Positions 22,215 through 31,311 of a stretch of DNA of 54,404 bases are shown piece by piece. Source of the stretch: Candidatus Rifleibacteriota bacterium (GTDB lineage: Bacteria > Muiribacteriota > Ozemobacteria > Ozemobacterales > Ozemobacteraceae). The stretch is taken from positions 1 to 54,404 of the forward strand of contig JAHISQ010000150.1 in assembly GCA_018818125.1 (NCBI GenBank), given 5' to 3'. A model generated the notes under the pieces. The model was not told the origin of the DNA. It saw only the letters and a program-made list of their open reading frames with translations, and ran no database searches. How positions within the stretch are numbered: position 1 is the stretch's first letter; every line of letters begins with the position of its first letter. Position numbers and translations under genes: made by a program.

Positions 22215-25200
22215 TTGGAAAAACTGACTAAATCGACGCTTGAGCCTGTAGCGATAAGGATGAAGCCATTACCGGTCTGGAAGTGGCTGATTGCAATCGC
22301 TATGTTGCTGACTGTGCCTGTTATAATTCTGGTGCAGCAGGCAACCGAGTCGTTCAGGTCAACCGCAGAGATGGCGAAAAATGAAGTTGGCCAGGAAGTC
22401 GAAGCTCTTTCTTCGCGCATAGCCCTTGAGATGTCTGTGAAGTTGCAGTTGAGAGAAGTGCTTAATGAATTTTCACGGCCATATTTTGCTATTTCGGAAC
22501 AGCTTTATTATATACGCAATTTTCGCAGACTTTCAAAAACACCGTTGCCGCCGGAAGCGGCATTGGGCATGCTCGCGCTTGAGACTGGAATGCAATCAAG
22601 ACTGATGCTTATAGAGGCAAGGTTGCGATCGCTGATTCCGGGGATAAGACTGCTTAAATGGGATTCAGAATATAGATTCACAACAGATAGCGACGAGATG
22701 TTGCCGCGGTGGGCGTATCAGAAATTGCTTGAGGCATTGCATCAGCGCCTGATAAGGCGAACAGCGAAGGAATCAGACCGGTCTTATCTGGACAATGTGC
22801 CAATGCTGGCGCGCAATTTTCTTGATGCAAACCAGATTACGATGTTCATTAAAACGAATGCAGAAATTTACGAATTTTCTGATGCCGCCGGTCGACGACT
22901 GGCCCTATACTGGGATAACAAAAAAGTCTCTGACTTCTGGCACTATTATGAAGCTGGTGCTGGATTCATAGCTGTTGTCGATCTTGAAAAACTTCCGAAA
23001 ATTTTTGCCTTTGATATGCTTAAGCTTAGAAAGGCGCATGAATGGGAGCAAACTGGTATTGAGCCGGCTTGGATTGTCGAGCCAAAACCAGGGTTTTATC
23101 TGCTTCCTTACCCGTTTTCGCCGCTTGAATACGACTACTGGGCGAAGTGGCTGAATAACCGGCCAAATGGAATACATGAACATCGTGGCATCATCGCTTC
23201 GGTGCGTCGCGTCGATGGTGGGATTACTCTTGTCACAGCAAAGTCCGGTGCAATGATAGATCGGCAATATCAGCGAAGTGTCTTTTGGTTGATACTCCTG
23301 ATGTTTTTGTCACTTATTCTGCCGGTATCCATTGTATCTGGCTTTCGCAGGAACCAGGGCATGGCGTTAAGCATCCGCTGGCAGATTATCGCGTTATTTG
23401 TTCTGGTAATGGCGCTACCGAGTGCGGTAATTTTTCATCTGGGCAGCGAATTGCTTAAAGAGCGCCGTCAAACCTATGAAAACGATGCTTACAAGGTTCT
23501 TGAGCGCATCAAAAAGAATCTCGAAGAGAACACTGATTATGCCTTTCGTCATATGGAGAATTTAAGTTCGGAACTTGCCCGGCGACTGATGGCGCTGAAG
23601 TTTGACGCAAAGGGACGTCTGACTGACAAGGCCCTCGCCGACAAAATCGTTGCTGAATATCAGGAAAAAACAGGCTTGACCGCAGTATATATGCTTGATT
23701 CAAGTGCTGAGATGACTTTTTCTATCATGGGTCGAGGTGGCGCCGGCAGAGACATGATTCCGCTGGTACAGGCACTGGCAAAGATTAAATTGCGCAATAC
23801 AGGCAATCTAAGGCTGGATGGTCGTGGTTCAGAGGTTGGCATGATGGATTTGTTTATCGAGGCTTCTGGCGGTATCAGCGTCGATGCTGTTCAAAGCATT
23901 CTCAAGCATCGAGAGAACAAGGCTTTTGAATTCAAATTTTCGGACCGCCGCGTGTGTTTTTTTGTTGGCGAATTCTCATTGCCAGGCGGCGGTGACCCCT
24001 TTATCGTGGTGGTATTGCTGAAAGATGATGATTTTGAACGCATGTTTATGCGTCTGATGATCGAAAACCATGCTACGGAGAAAAAGTATCAGAACCGTGT
24101 TCAACTGTTTTTTGGAACAAACGACATTGGCGGTGACGCTGATTATTTTCGCCCGGCTCAAATTCCTGAGCCCTGGTTCGATTATTCTATGCCTGGCAAA
24201 GATACCTCAAAATTAGGCAGACTTTCTGAACCAACAAGGTTTGCTGGAGTTTCTGTGCGCGAGACAGTTCAGCTTGAGAAGACCGGCCGAAAATGTCTGT
24301 ATTACAGTTTCAGGCCTTCCAACCTTGATATGCATACGGTATTAGCGCTCTATGATTACTCCGAAATCAGCAAAGCACTGATTCAGTTGCGTGTTTTTAT
24401 TATGGTTACCTTTCTGGTTTCGTTACTTGTCGGTTATATTCTGGCCAAAATCATGGCTCGCTCTCTTATTGAGCCAGTTGCTCTCTTGCGCACTGGTGTT
24501 GAGCAGATCGAAAAGGGGAATTACAATACCCACCTGATCATGCCTGGTCAGGACGAGCTGGTTGAGCTTGCCGAGTCATTCAATGTCATGAGTCATGGAC
24601 TCGATGAACGTGCACGCATGACGCGTTATCTCTCTAAGTCCGCAGTTGAAGCAGTCGTGAGCGGCGAAGATGGCTACATGGGCGGGAAAAAAGTGCCGGC
24701 GACCATTCTGTTTTCTGACATTCGCGGTTTTACCACGATTTCTGAGTCAAATTCGCCAGAAGTGGTTGTAAGACTTCTCAATGATTATTTTGCGGTTATG
24801 AATGAGGTTGTCGAAGAGCATGGTGGGGATATAGACAAGTTTATTGGTGATGCAATCATGGCACAGTTTATAGCAGTAGATTGCAACTTGGAAACATCGA
24901 TGAATCAGGCATTTAATGCGGTGAAATGCGCTCTTGCCATGATGCGTTCGCTCGACGAGTTTAATGCAGCGCGCGCTCAGCGAGGTCTTTTTCCGGTTAA
25001 AATCGGGGTGGGCATCAATTCGGGCGAAGTAATTGCCGGCAATATTGGTTCGCCAGGCCGCATGGATAGAACTGTGATTGGCGACACGGTAAATGTTGCC
25101 TCTCGCCTTGAAGGCATGAGCAAGCTGGGGCGACACACTTTTGTAATCATCAGCAGATCAACGCTTGATCTGTTAAAAGACAGGATTGAAGTAGAGCGGT

Positions 25201-25277
25201 TAGCTGAAACTTCAGTCAAAGGCAAAACAACAGTTGTTGAAATGTTTGAAGTTATTGCCTTGAAAAGCTATAATTAG
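22215..25277 (+). CDS. Membrane class III adenylate cyclase with two sensor regions
   Basis: The protein has 1020 residues. Four hydrophobic spans (about 22-42, 354-376, 389-410, 725-746) enclose two large extracytoplasmic regions (43-353 and 411-724). A HAMP domain (about 747-800) and a class III nucleotide cyclase domain (828-1015) follow. In the cyclase, D835 (LFSDIRGF) and D879 (FIGDAIMAQF) are the metal-binding aspartates. K875 and D957 (VIGDTVNVASRLE) are the purine-selecting residues expected for ATP, so cAMP is the likely product. The protein probably turns external signals into cAMP. The start is uncertain: TTG 22215 gives the full n-region, while ATG 22260 has AAGG too close. The Ca2+-type ATPase follows by 29 bases and may share the transcript. 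Confidence 0.9.
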   Translation: MEKLTKSTLEPVAIRMKPLPVWKWLIAIAMLLTVPVIILVQQATESFRSTAEMAKNEVGQEVEALSSRIALEMSVKLQLREVLNEFSRPYFAISEQLYYIRNFRRLSKTPLPPEAALGMLALETGMQSRLMLIEARLRSLIPGIRLLKWDSEYRFTTDSDEMLPRWAYQKLLEALHQRLIRRTAKESDRSYLDNVPMLARNFLDANQITMFIKTNAEIYEFSDAAGRRLALYWDNKKVSDFWHYYEAGAGFIAVVDLEKLPKIFAFDMLKLRKAHEWEQTGIEPAWIVEPKPGFYLLPYPFSPLEYDYWAKWLNNRPNGIHEHRGIIASVRRVDGGITLVTAKSGAMIDRQYQRSVFWLILLMFLSLILPVSIVSGFRRNQGMALSIRWQIIALFVLVMALPSAVIFHLGSELLKERRQTYENDAYKVLERIKKNLEENTDYAFRHMENLSSELARRLMALKFDAKGRLTDKALADKIVAEYQEKTGLTAVYMLDSSAEMTFSIMGRGGAGRDMIPLVQALAKIKLRNTGNLRLDGRGSEVGMMDLFIEASGGISVDAVQSILKHRENKAFEFKFSDRRVCFFVGEFSLPGGGDPFIVVVLLKDDDFERMFMRLMIENHATEKKYQNRVQLFFGTNDIGGDADYFRPAQIPEPWFDYSMPGKDTSKLGRLSEPTRFAGVSVRETVQLEKTGRKCLYYSFRPSNLDMHTVLALYDYSEISKALIQLRVFIMVTFLVSLLVGYILAKIMARSLIEPVALLRTGVEQIEKGNYNTHLIMPGQDELVELAESFNVMSHGLDERARMTRYLSKSAVEAVVSGEDGYMGGKKVPATILFSDIRGFTTISESNSPEVVVRLLNDYFAVMNEVVEEHGGDIDKFIGDAIMAQFIAVDCNLETSMNQAFNAVKCALAMMRSLDEFNAARAQRGLFPVKIGVGINSGEVIAGNIGSPGRMDRTVIGDTVNVASRLEGMSKLGRHTFVIISRSTLDLLKDRIEVERLAETSVKGKTTVVEMFEVIALKSYN

Positions 25278-25306
25278 CGCCTTGCATTCATAATTGGAGT
25301 TAATCA

Positions 25307-28288
25307 ATGGCAAATTCACAGCATAGCAGAATTACTTTGTATAAGGGTTTGAACTCGGCGCAGGTAATTGAGAATCGAGATAAATATGGAGCCAATGTTC
25401 TCACGCCAGCAGAACGAGAGCCATGGTGGCGCCTTTTGCTCGAAAAGTTCGATGACCCGATCATAAGAATCCTGATGATTGCAGCTTTAATGGCGATCGG
25501 AGTAGGTTTTGTCAATGGAGAGTATTTTGAAGGCATTGGCATAGTAATCGCAATTTTACTGGCGACTACTCTTGCATTTATAAATGAATACAAGGCCGAA
25601 AAAGAGTTCGATATTCTCAATCAAGTCTCTGATGAGGCTCCGATCAAAGTTGTTCGCGATGGAGCCTTTACCACAGTGCCGATAAAAGATCTGGTGTTCG
25701 GTGACATCGCATTGATTGAAGCTGGAGATGAGGTCCCGGCCGATGCCAGATTGCTGGAAGCAGTTTCGCTGCAGATAGACGAAGCGCGGCTGACCGGTGA
25801 ATCGATGCCGGTCGCAAAATTTGTTGCGAGTGAAGAAGAGTCTGGCATAAAAGAAGACAATGCTTATCCGCCTGAGGTGGTTCTACGCAGCACTATGGTT
25901 CATGACGGACATGGTGTGATCGAAATTACGGCGGTTGGTGATTCTACCGAAATCGGTAAGGCAGCGCGCGCAGCCAGTGAAGACAGCGATGAGCCGACAC
26001 CTTTGAATCGCCAACTTGATCGGCTCAGCAAGCTTATAGGAGTTGTCGGGTTCTCAATAGCCTTTTTGACCTTTGTTGCTCTCATTTTCAGAGATTATAG
26101 ATCTGGCGACCTGGAACTGACTTCGGCGCAATGGGGCTTTTCGCTTATTATATTTTTGAGCGCGATGATCGGTCTCGCGAAGGTATGGATGCCGATTATG
26201 GCCGACGGCTTTGAACTTGCCGGCAGAGAATTGCGTTTGCCCAGGATTATTGATGCTGGTGGGCTGCGCCCTTGGCTAAGAGTAGCCGCAGCTGGAATGC
26301 TGTTCTTTGCGCTGTGTGTAATTACCGGTGTGATGAGCGGATTTTTGTCTGAAGACCCGGCCAATTGGCTTACCTCAAGTGCAGTAAGTGATTTTTTGAA
26401 ATTTTTTATGATCGCAGTAACTATTATTGTGGTTGCAGTTCCAGAAGGCCTGCCAATGAGTGTCACACTAAGTCTGGCATACAGCATGCGCAAAATGACA
26501 GCCGCCAATAATCTTGTGCGGCGTATGCATGCCTGTGAGACGATTGGAGCGGCAACAGTGATCTGTTCAGATAAGACCGGCACTCTCACTCAGAATCGTA
26601 TGGAGATGAATTCTGTGTTTTTTCCAGCGCTCAAGTCTGCCACACTGACAAAAGAGCTGACTACGCCTGTTGAAAAGATTGTTGCCGAATCAATAGCTGC
26701 AAACAGCACTGCCAATCTGAGTCGTAAGGCCGGCGAAGCGGCTGGAATACTGGGTAACCCGACCGAAGGCGCTACGTTAATGTGGCTCGAAGAGGCAGGA
26801 ATAGACTACTTGCAGCTGCGCCAGGATTTTGCTCTCGAAATGCAATGGACCTTTTCAACGGAACGCAAGATGATGGGCTCATATGGCCTGTCTGCCGCTG
26901 GCGGCGAAAAAGTTCTGTATGTTAAAGGGGCGCCCGAGCTGGTGTTGAGCCGTTGCAGTGAAATTCTGACAGACAAAGGATTGCAGTCGATTACACATTT
27001 TGCCGATAAAATTGCCGTTGATTTACATCGGACCCAGGCCCGCGGCATGCGCACGCTTGGTTTTGCCTTCCTGCGTGGTCTTGATACTCAACCTGAGGGT
27101 GATATAGATACGGTTGCGCGCAAAATGATCTGGCTGGGATTTGTTGCGATTGCTGATCCGATCAGAGCTGAAGTGCCTCTTGCGCTCAACTTGTGCCGTA
27201 GAGCTGGCGTTAAGGTAAAAATAATTACCGGCGACAACTCGAATACAGCCTGGGAAATCGCCAAGCAGGCTGGTTTGATTGAGCTGGATGATGTTCCTGA
27301 GAAGATTCACATGACTGGCAGCGAATTTCAGGCGCTATCTGATGATGCCGCTGCTGGCAGGGCGATGGAAATAAAGATTTTGTCGCGTGCCCGTCCTGCT
27401 GACAAGCTCAAAATGGTAAGACTTCTGCAGCAGTGCGGCGAGGTTGTCGCGGTTACCGGCGATGGCACCAATGATGCGCCGGCTCTCAATCACGCTAACG
27501 TTGGTCTTGCCATGGGTAAAACTGGCACTTCGGTCGCCAAGGAAGCAAGCGATATAATTTTGCTCGATGATTCTTTTCCCAGTGTGGTCAAGGGAATCAT
27601 GTGGGGCAGATCACTGTATGACAATATTCAACGTTTTATCATGTTTCAGCTGACCATTAACGTGGTGGCTCTGGGAGTGGCATTGACCGGCCCGTTTATT
27701 GGCATAAAGATGCCACTTACCGTGGTGCAGATGCTCTGGGTTAACCTTATCATGGATACCTTTGCCGCTCTCGCTCTCGCCACCGAACCTCCGCACTGGA
27801 AGGTTATGGCGCGCCCGCCGCGTCGCGCTGAAGATTTTATCGTTTCGGCGCCTATGTATAGGCATATTCTAGGAGTTGGCGCTCTGTTTTACTTTTTTCT
27901 TATCGGCTTTTTAAAATACTTTCAGCGCGATGGAACTGTTGATGTTGCCGAACTTTCAGTTTTTTTCACTACCTTTGTTATGTTGCAGGTCTGGAACATG
28001 TTTAATGCCCGTGCGCTTGGTTTTGACCACTCGGCATTCAGACGGCTAGGTGAGAATAAAGGGTTTATCGTGATTCTGCCAGCGATTCTGGTAATTCAAT
28101 TCTTGGTTGTTCAATATGGCGGAACCATGTTCAGAACCGTACCACTGTCTTTCTCTACCTGGCTTGCCATAGTTGCCGGCACTTCGCTGGTGCTTTGGGC
28201 AGGTGAGCTCTGGCGCCATTTTCTGGGATCGTCAGAGAGAAGCAGTGTTGCCGATGTCTCACCGTTTGAAGAGTTGCCTGACAGGTAA
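25307..28288 (+). CDS. Calcium-type (PMCA/SERCA-like) P-type ATPase with an extra membrane insertion
   Basis: This 993-residue cation pump has a cation-ATPase N-terminal domain, the TGES loop (163-166), PEGLP (379-383) in the ion-binding helix, phosphorylated D422 in SDKTGTLTQNRM, KGAPE in the nucleotide domain, TGDGTNDAPAL in the hinge, and the C-terminal cation-ATPase helices. The motif VAVPEGLPMSVTLSLAYSMRKM fits PMCA-type calcium exporters. It is unusual in having about 100 residues (roughly 265-360) between transmembrane helices 3 and 4. These hold two further hydrophobic stretches (about 274-296 and 326-346), which would add a helical hairpin while keeping topology. It probably exports Ca2+ at ATP cost. 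It follows the cyclase closely and ends at a bidirectional terminator. Confidence 0.9.
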   Translation: MANSQHSRITLYKGLNSAQVIENRDKYGANVLTPAEREPWWRLLLEKFDDPIIRILMIAALMAIGVGFVNGEYFEGIGIVIAILLATTLAFINEYKAEKEFDILNQVSDEAPIKVVRDGAFTTVPIKDLVFGDIALIEAGDEVPADARLLEAVSLQIDEARLTGESMPVAKFVASEEESGIKEDNAYPPEVVLRSTMVHDGHGVIEITAVGDSTEIGKAARAASEDSDEPTPLNRQLDRLSKLIGVVGFSIAFLTFVALIFRDYRSGDLELTSAQWGFSLIIFLSAMIGLAKVWMPIMADGFELAGRELRLPRIIDAGGLRPWLRVAAAGMLFFALCVITGVMSGFLSEDPANWLTSSAVSDFLKFFMIAVTIIVVAVPEGLPMSVTLSLAYSMRKMTAANNLVRRMHACETIGAATVICSDKTGTLTQNRMEMNSVFFPALKSATLTKELTTPVEKIVAESIAANSTANLSRKAGEAAGILGNPTEGATLMWLEEAGIDYLQLRQDFALEMQWTFSTERKMMGSYGLSAAGGEKVLYVKGAPELVLSRCSEILTDKGLQSITHFADKIAVDLHRTQARGMRTLGFAFLRGLDTQPEGDIDTVARKMIWLGFVAIADPIRAEVPLALNLCRRAGVKVKIITGDNSNTAWEIAKQAGLIELDDVPEKIHMTGSEFQALSDDAAAGRAMEIKILSRARPADKLKMVRLLQQCGEVVAVTGDGTNDAPALNHANVGLAMGKTGTSVAKEASDIILLDDSFPSVVKGIMWGRSLYDNIQRFIMFQLTINVVALGVALTGPFIGIKMPLTVVQMLWVNLIMDTFAALALATEPPHWKVMARPPRRAEDFIVSAPMYRHILGVGALFYFFLIGFLKYFQRDGTVDVAELSVFFTTFVMLQVWNMFNARALGFDHSAFRRLGENKGFIVILPAILVIQFLVVQYGGTMFRTVPLSFSTWLAIVAGTSLVLWAGELWRHFLGSSERSSVADVSPFEELPDR

Positions 28289-28292
28289 TGAA

Positions 28293-28326
28293 AAACCCCA
28301 GAACCGGATGACCGGCTCTGGGGTTT
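28293..28326. terminator. Bidirectional terminator
   Basis: AAACCCCAGA-A-CCGG and CCGG-C-TCTGGGGTTT pair around a 4-base loop (one mismatch). It lies between the ATPase stop and the converging 79-residue gene, with A/T runs on both sides. Confidence 0.85.
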
Positions 28327-28361
28327 AAATCAAAACGGGGGAGTTTAAATTTCTTTGATAA

Positions 28362-28601
28362 TTATGCTGCCAGCTGTTCGTCGCGATCTTCGTGTCTGAT
28401 CAGGTCGATTTCGCCGCGGCTGACGTCATACAGGCGCTGCTGAATCTTTGCCTGCACAATGTCAAGACCGTTGGGCAGATCAAGAAGGTTAACATCTTTG
28501 CCGAGAATGTCTTTGTAGGCTGATTTAATGTGCTGAATCATTCTGATTCGGAATTCGGCGTCGGTTTTTGCCTGGTAAAGCGGGGTATTGGGCAGAATCA
28601 T
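28362..28601 (-). CDS. Small protein of unknown function (79 residues)
   Basis: I recognise no family. The protein is soluble, mostly helical in appearance and charged: an N-terminal MILPNTPLYQAKTDAEFRIRMIQHIKSAYKDILGK part, a DLPNGLDIVQAKIQQRLYDVSRGEIDLI part and an acidic end. AAGGAG sits seven bases before the ATG, which strongly supports translation. It follows dapB by 116 bases and ends at the shared terminator. It could be co-transcribed with the dapB-dut-aminotransferase group or separate. Confidence 0.7.
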   Translation of the reverse strand: MILPNTPLYQAKTDAEFRIRMIQHIKSAYKDILGKDVNLLDLPNGLDIVQAKIQQRLYDVSRGEIDLIRHEDRDEQLAA

Positions 28602-28717
28602 ATTTGCACTCCTTAGAGGTTTTATTTGTCTTAAGGAGCTATCGGCCGTTTTACAACAATTTTTAATGTTTTTTTTAGTTGCGTGCAGATTGGCGTCAAA
28701 TAAGGTTCTCTGTTTTA

Positions 28718-29467
28718 TCAGATCTCAAGACCGATCTTTAGACCGGCAAATGAGTGCATCTGTGATAGCGCGATGCCTATTCCAGGCATGAATGAATCGC
28801 GATTGAGTGAGTCGTGTCTGATGGTTAGAGTTTGTCCAATGTCACCGAACATCACGGTCTGATGGGCGACCAGACCGGGCAATCGCACAGAATGAATCGG
28901 CACCTGTTCGGTCACAGATTCATCCTGGATGCCAAGTTCATCGAGAATGTGCTGACGGGTTCTTATTGCTGTACCAGACGGCTTGTCCAGCTTTTGCGGA
29001 TGATGCATCTCGATTATTTCGACATTTTTCATGAATTTTGCAGCCCTACGAGCGAATTCCATCATCAGGATTGCGCCAATAGCAAAGTTTGGCACGATCA
29101 GAACTGCTGTGCTCATTTTTTGGGCAAGGTGGTCAAGCTTGATCTGGTCTTCCTGGTTGATGCCGGTGGTGCCAATCAGAACGGGGATTTTGGCCTGCAG
29201 GCAGATCGCAGTGTTGGCAACCACCGCATCAGGAATCGTAAAGTCGATGGCTATGTCTATCTTGGCTTCTGATAGCGTCGTCTGCAAGTTAGACGAGATC
29301 AGAATGCCGGTATTGCCAAGTCCAAGTACCGAACCAAGATCATCTCCTGATCTGGTACTATCAATGCCGGCGGCGAGCTCATAATCATTGTGAGAAAGCA
29401 GATACCTGCAGACAACCTGGCCCATTTTACCGCAACAACCAATAACCGCAATTTTTTTACGCTTCAT
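28718..29467 (-). CDS. dapB: 4-hydroxy-tetrahydrodipicolinate reductase
   Basis: DapB carries out the second step of the diaminopimelate/lysine branch, giving precursors for peptidoglycan and lysine. In the 249-residue protein the nucleotide-binding loop reads GCCGKMGQ (10-17), the substrate-side motif is EMHHPQKLDKPSGTA with H155, H156 and K159, and IDFTIP and GTTG follow the family. Length is slightly short of E. coli (273) but within the family range. GAGGAAAA precedes the ATG. It lies 14 bases after dut in a three-gene run, in a pathway that does not relate directly to dut. Confidence 0.95.
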   Translation of the reverse strand: MKRKKIAVIGCCGKMGQVVCRYLLSHNDYELAAGIDSTRSGDDLGSVLGLGNTGILISSNLQTTLSEAKIDIAIDFTIPDAVVANTAICLQAKIPVLIGTTGINQEDQIKLDHLAQKMSTAVLIVPNFAIGAILMMEFARRAAKFMKNVEIIEMHHPQKLDKPSGTAIRTRQHILDELGIQDESVTEQVPIHSVRLPGLVAHQTVMFGDIGQTLTIRHDSLNRDSFMPGIGIALSQMHSFAGLKIGLEI

Positions 29468-29481
29468 TTTTTCCTCGCTAT

Positions 29482-29937
29482 CTACCTGGTTCCGGTTGAG
29501 CCGAAGCCACCTTCACCTCGGTCAGACTCATCAAGTGAATCGGTTTTAACAAAGTCAACAGTGGTAATTCTCGCAAACACCAGCTGCGCAATGCGCATGC
29601 CCGGCTCGATCAGAAAATCTTCCTGTCCATGGTTGATCAACAGCACGCAAACTTCGCCGCGATAGTCGCTGTCAATAGTGCCTGGCGCGTTTAACACCGT
29701 TATGCCGTGTTTGGCAGCAAGTCCGGAGCGCGGCCGCACCTGACCTTCGATGCCAGCGGGCATGGAAAGGCGCAGACCGGTCGGTATCCGGGCATAACTG
29801 CCAGCTTTGATCAAAACCTGCTGACTGGCGCATAAGTCGTAGCCAGCAGATCCTGATGTTGCTTGTGCCGGTATGCTTACACCTGGTTGATCTTCGAGCT
29901 GAATATAAACAAGTGGTATGCGCGCAGTGTCATGCAT
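29482..29937 (-). CDS. dut: dUTP diphosphatase (trimeric dUTPase)
   Basis: Dut hydrolyses dUTP to dUMP and keeps uracil out of DNA. All five trimeric-dUTPase motifs are visible in the 151 residues: AGYDL (31-35), RPRSGLA (68-74), the GTIDSDYRGEV motif (86-96) with the catalytic Asp at 89 or 91, GMRIAQLV (113-120) and the C-terminal RGEGGFGSTG (140-149) that closes over the substrate. Its start overlaps the end of the aminotransferase gene by eight bases, so they are coupled. dapB follows. Confidence 0.96.
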   Translation of the reverse strand: MHDTARIPLVYIQLEDQPGVSIPAQATSGSAGYDLCASQQVLIKAGSYARIPTGLRLSMPAGIEGQVRPRSGLAAKHGITVLNAPGTIDSDYRGEVCVLLINHGQEDFLIEPGMRIAQLVFARITTVDFVKTDSLDESDRGEGGFGSTGTR

Positions 29938-31168
29938 TGGCTGTAGAAGCCTTTTCAGAAACTGTCTCTGATTCTTCGATTTTCTTGAACAGTATAATTG
30001 CTTTGGCCAGCAGATTCATTGCCTTTTCAAGTTTTGCAACTTCGAGAACGTAACTGATGCGTATTTCATTGAGTCCAAGACCGGGGGTTACGTAAAATCC
30101 GGCCGCCGGTGCAACCAGAACGGTGCTGTTCTCTGAAACAAAGTCAGTAAGCAGCCATTGTGCAAAGCGTTCGGCATTTTTGATCGGCAATTTGACGATT
30201 ACGTAGAAAGCTCCGGTCGGCACTTCACAGACAACGCCGGGCGCTTTGGCCAGACCAGCCATTACAGTGTCGCGGCGACGCTGATATTCTTCGAGAATTG
30301 GCGTGAAATATGACGGATCCATGAGGATGCCAGCTCGAGCTCCCCACTGTTCGACAGTTGGTGAGCTGAGGCGAGCCTGAGCAAATTTCATGCAGGCGGC
30401 CATAATCAATTTGTTGCGGCTGGCAACAACGCCAATGCGGGCGCCGCAGGCAGCATAGCGCTTAGAAATGCTGTCAATAAGAATTGCGTGCTGATCCATT
30501 CCGGCAATCTGCAGAATAGAGGTGTGATGAAGGCCGTCATAAGTGAATTCACGATATACTTCGTCGGCAATTATGTATAGATCGTGTTTTTTAGCGATAA
30601 AGGCGAGATCTTCGAGCGCCTTAGCTGGATATACTGTGCCGGTAGGATTGTTGGGGTTGCAGATCAGAATGCCGCGAGTCCGACTGGAAACAGCCTTTTC
30701 GATCACTTCAACTGCTGGCAGCTGAAAGCCGTCTTCGGCGTATGTGGTGATTGCTTTGAGCGTTATACCGCTTTCGAGTGCCATACCGTTATAGTTCGTG
30801 TAAAATGGTTCGAATACGATTATTTCATCGCCCGGATCACAGATCGAAAGAAATGCAAAAAAGATTGCTTCGCTGCCACCAGTAGTAACAATTATGTCTT
30901 CTGGAGCAAGCTTGATGTTGTTCTGATGATAATAGCCGGAAAAGGCTTCGACAAGAAAATCTTCCCCCTGAGATGGGCTGTAAGCAAGAATTTCCTGGTC
31001 GAAATTGCGAATGGCTTCGCGAATCGGTAGTGGCGTGTGGATATCTGGCTGCCCGATATTAAGCGGGTAGACAGTAATACCTTTTTTTCTTGCCTCTACG
31101 GCAAAAGGTATTAGTTTGCGGATTGGAGACGCCTGCATTTCTTCGGCTCTAAGCGAAATCTTTTTCAT
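29930..31168 (-). CDS. Class I PLP-dependent aminotransferase
   Basis: The 412-residue fold-type I aminotransferase is of the aspartate-aminotransferase/alanine-type group. It has NIGQPDIHTP near the N-terminus, YSPSQGEDFLVEAF, the NPNNPTGTVY motif, ADEVYREF, and the PLP lysine in IDSISKRYAACGARIG, with the C-terminal Arg of LNEIRISYV for the substrate carboxylate. Neighbouring dapB makes an amino-acid biosynthetic role plausible, but the exact substrate cannot be read from the sequence. I chose ATG 31168, which has AAAGGA at good distance and begins MKKISLRAEEMQ. A TTG at 31198 would add ten unlikely residues. It shares an intergenic region with the divergent lipoprotein gene. Confidence 0.9.
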   Translation of the reverse strand: MKKISLRAEEMQASPIRKLIPFAVEARKKGITVYPLNIGQPDIHTPLPIREAIRNFDQEILAYSPSQGEDFLVEAFSGYYHQNNIKLAPEDIIVTTGGSEAIFFAFLSICDPGDEIIVFEPFYTNYNGMALESGITLKAITTYAEDGFQLPAVEVIEKAVSSRTRGILICNPNNPTGTVYPAKALEDLAFIAKKHDLYIIADEVYREFTYDGLHHTSILQIAGMDQHAILIDSISKRYAACGARIGVVASRNKLIMAACMKFAQARLSSPTVEQWGARAGILMDPSYFTPILEEYQRRRDTVMAGLAKAPGVVCEVPTGAFYVIVKLPIKNAERFAQWLLTDFVSENSTVLVAPAAGFYVTPGLGLNEIRISYVLEVAKLEKAMNLLAKAIILFKKIEESETVSEKASTANA

Positions 31169-31311
31169 CGACGGTTTCCTTTCCTGAGGTGATCTCAAGA
31201 TATTTTGACCACAATAGCTTATTCGCCAGAAAAATGTAACTCCATTTTTGTTTTTCTTTCAACCTTTTGGCTCTAATGATAATTGCAACTTTTTCCGAGA
31301 ACTAGAAGTGA

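Noticed and set aside
22215..22262. Cyclase start at ATG 22260 instead of TTG 22215
   Set aside because: The AAGG directly abuts that ATG, which is too close for a ribosome site. Neither start is strong, so I left the longer version and flagged the doubt.
31169..31311. Divergent promoters in the intergenic region between aminotransferase and lipoprotein
   Set aside because: AT-rich, with several TTGAAA/GATAAT-like hexamers, but no pair has acceptable spacing and fit, so none is listed as a feature.
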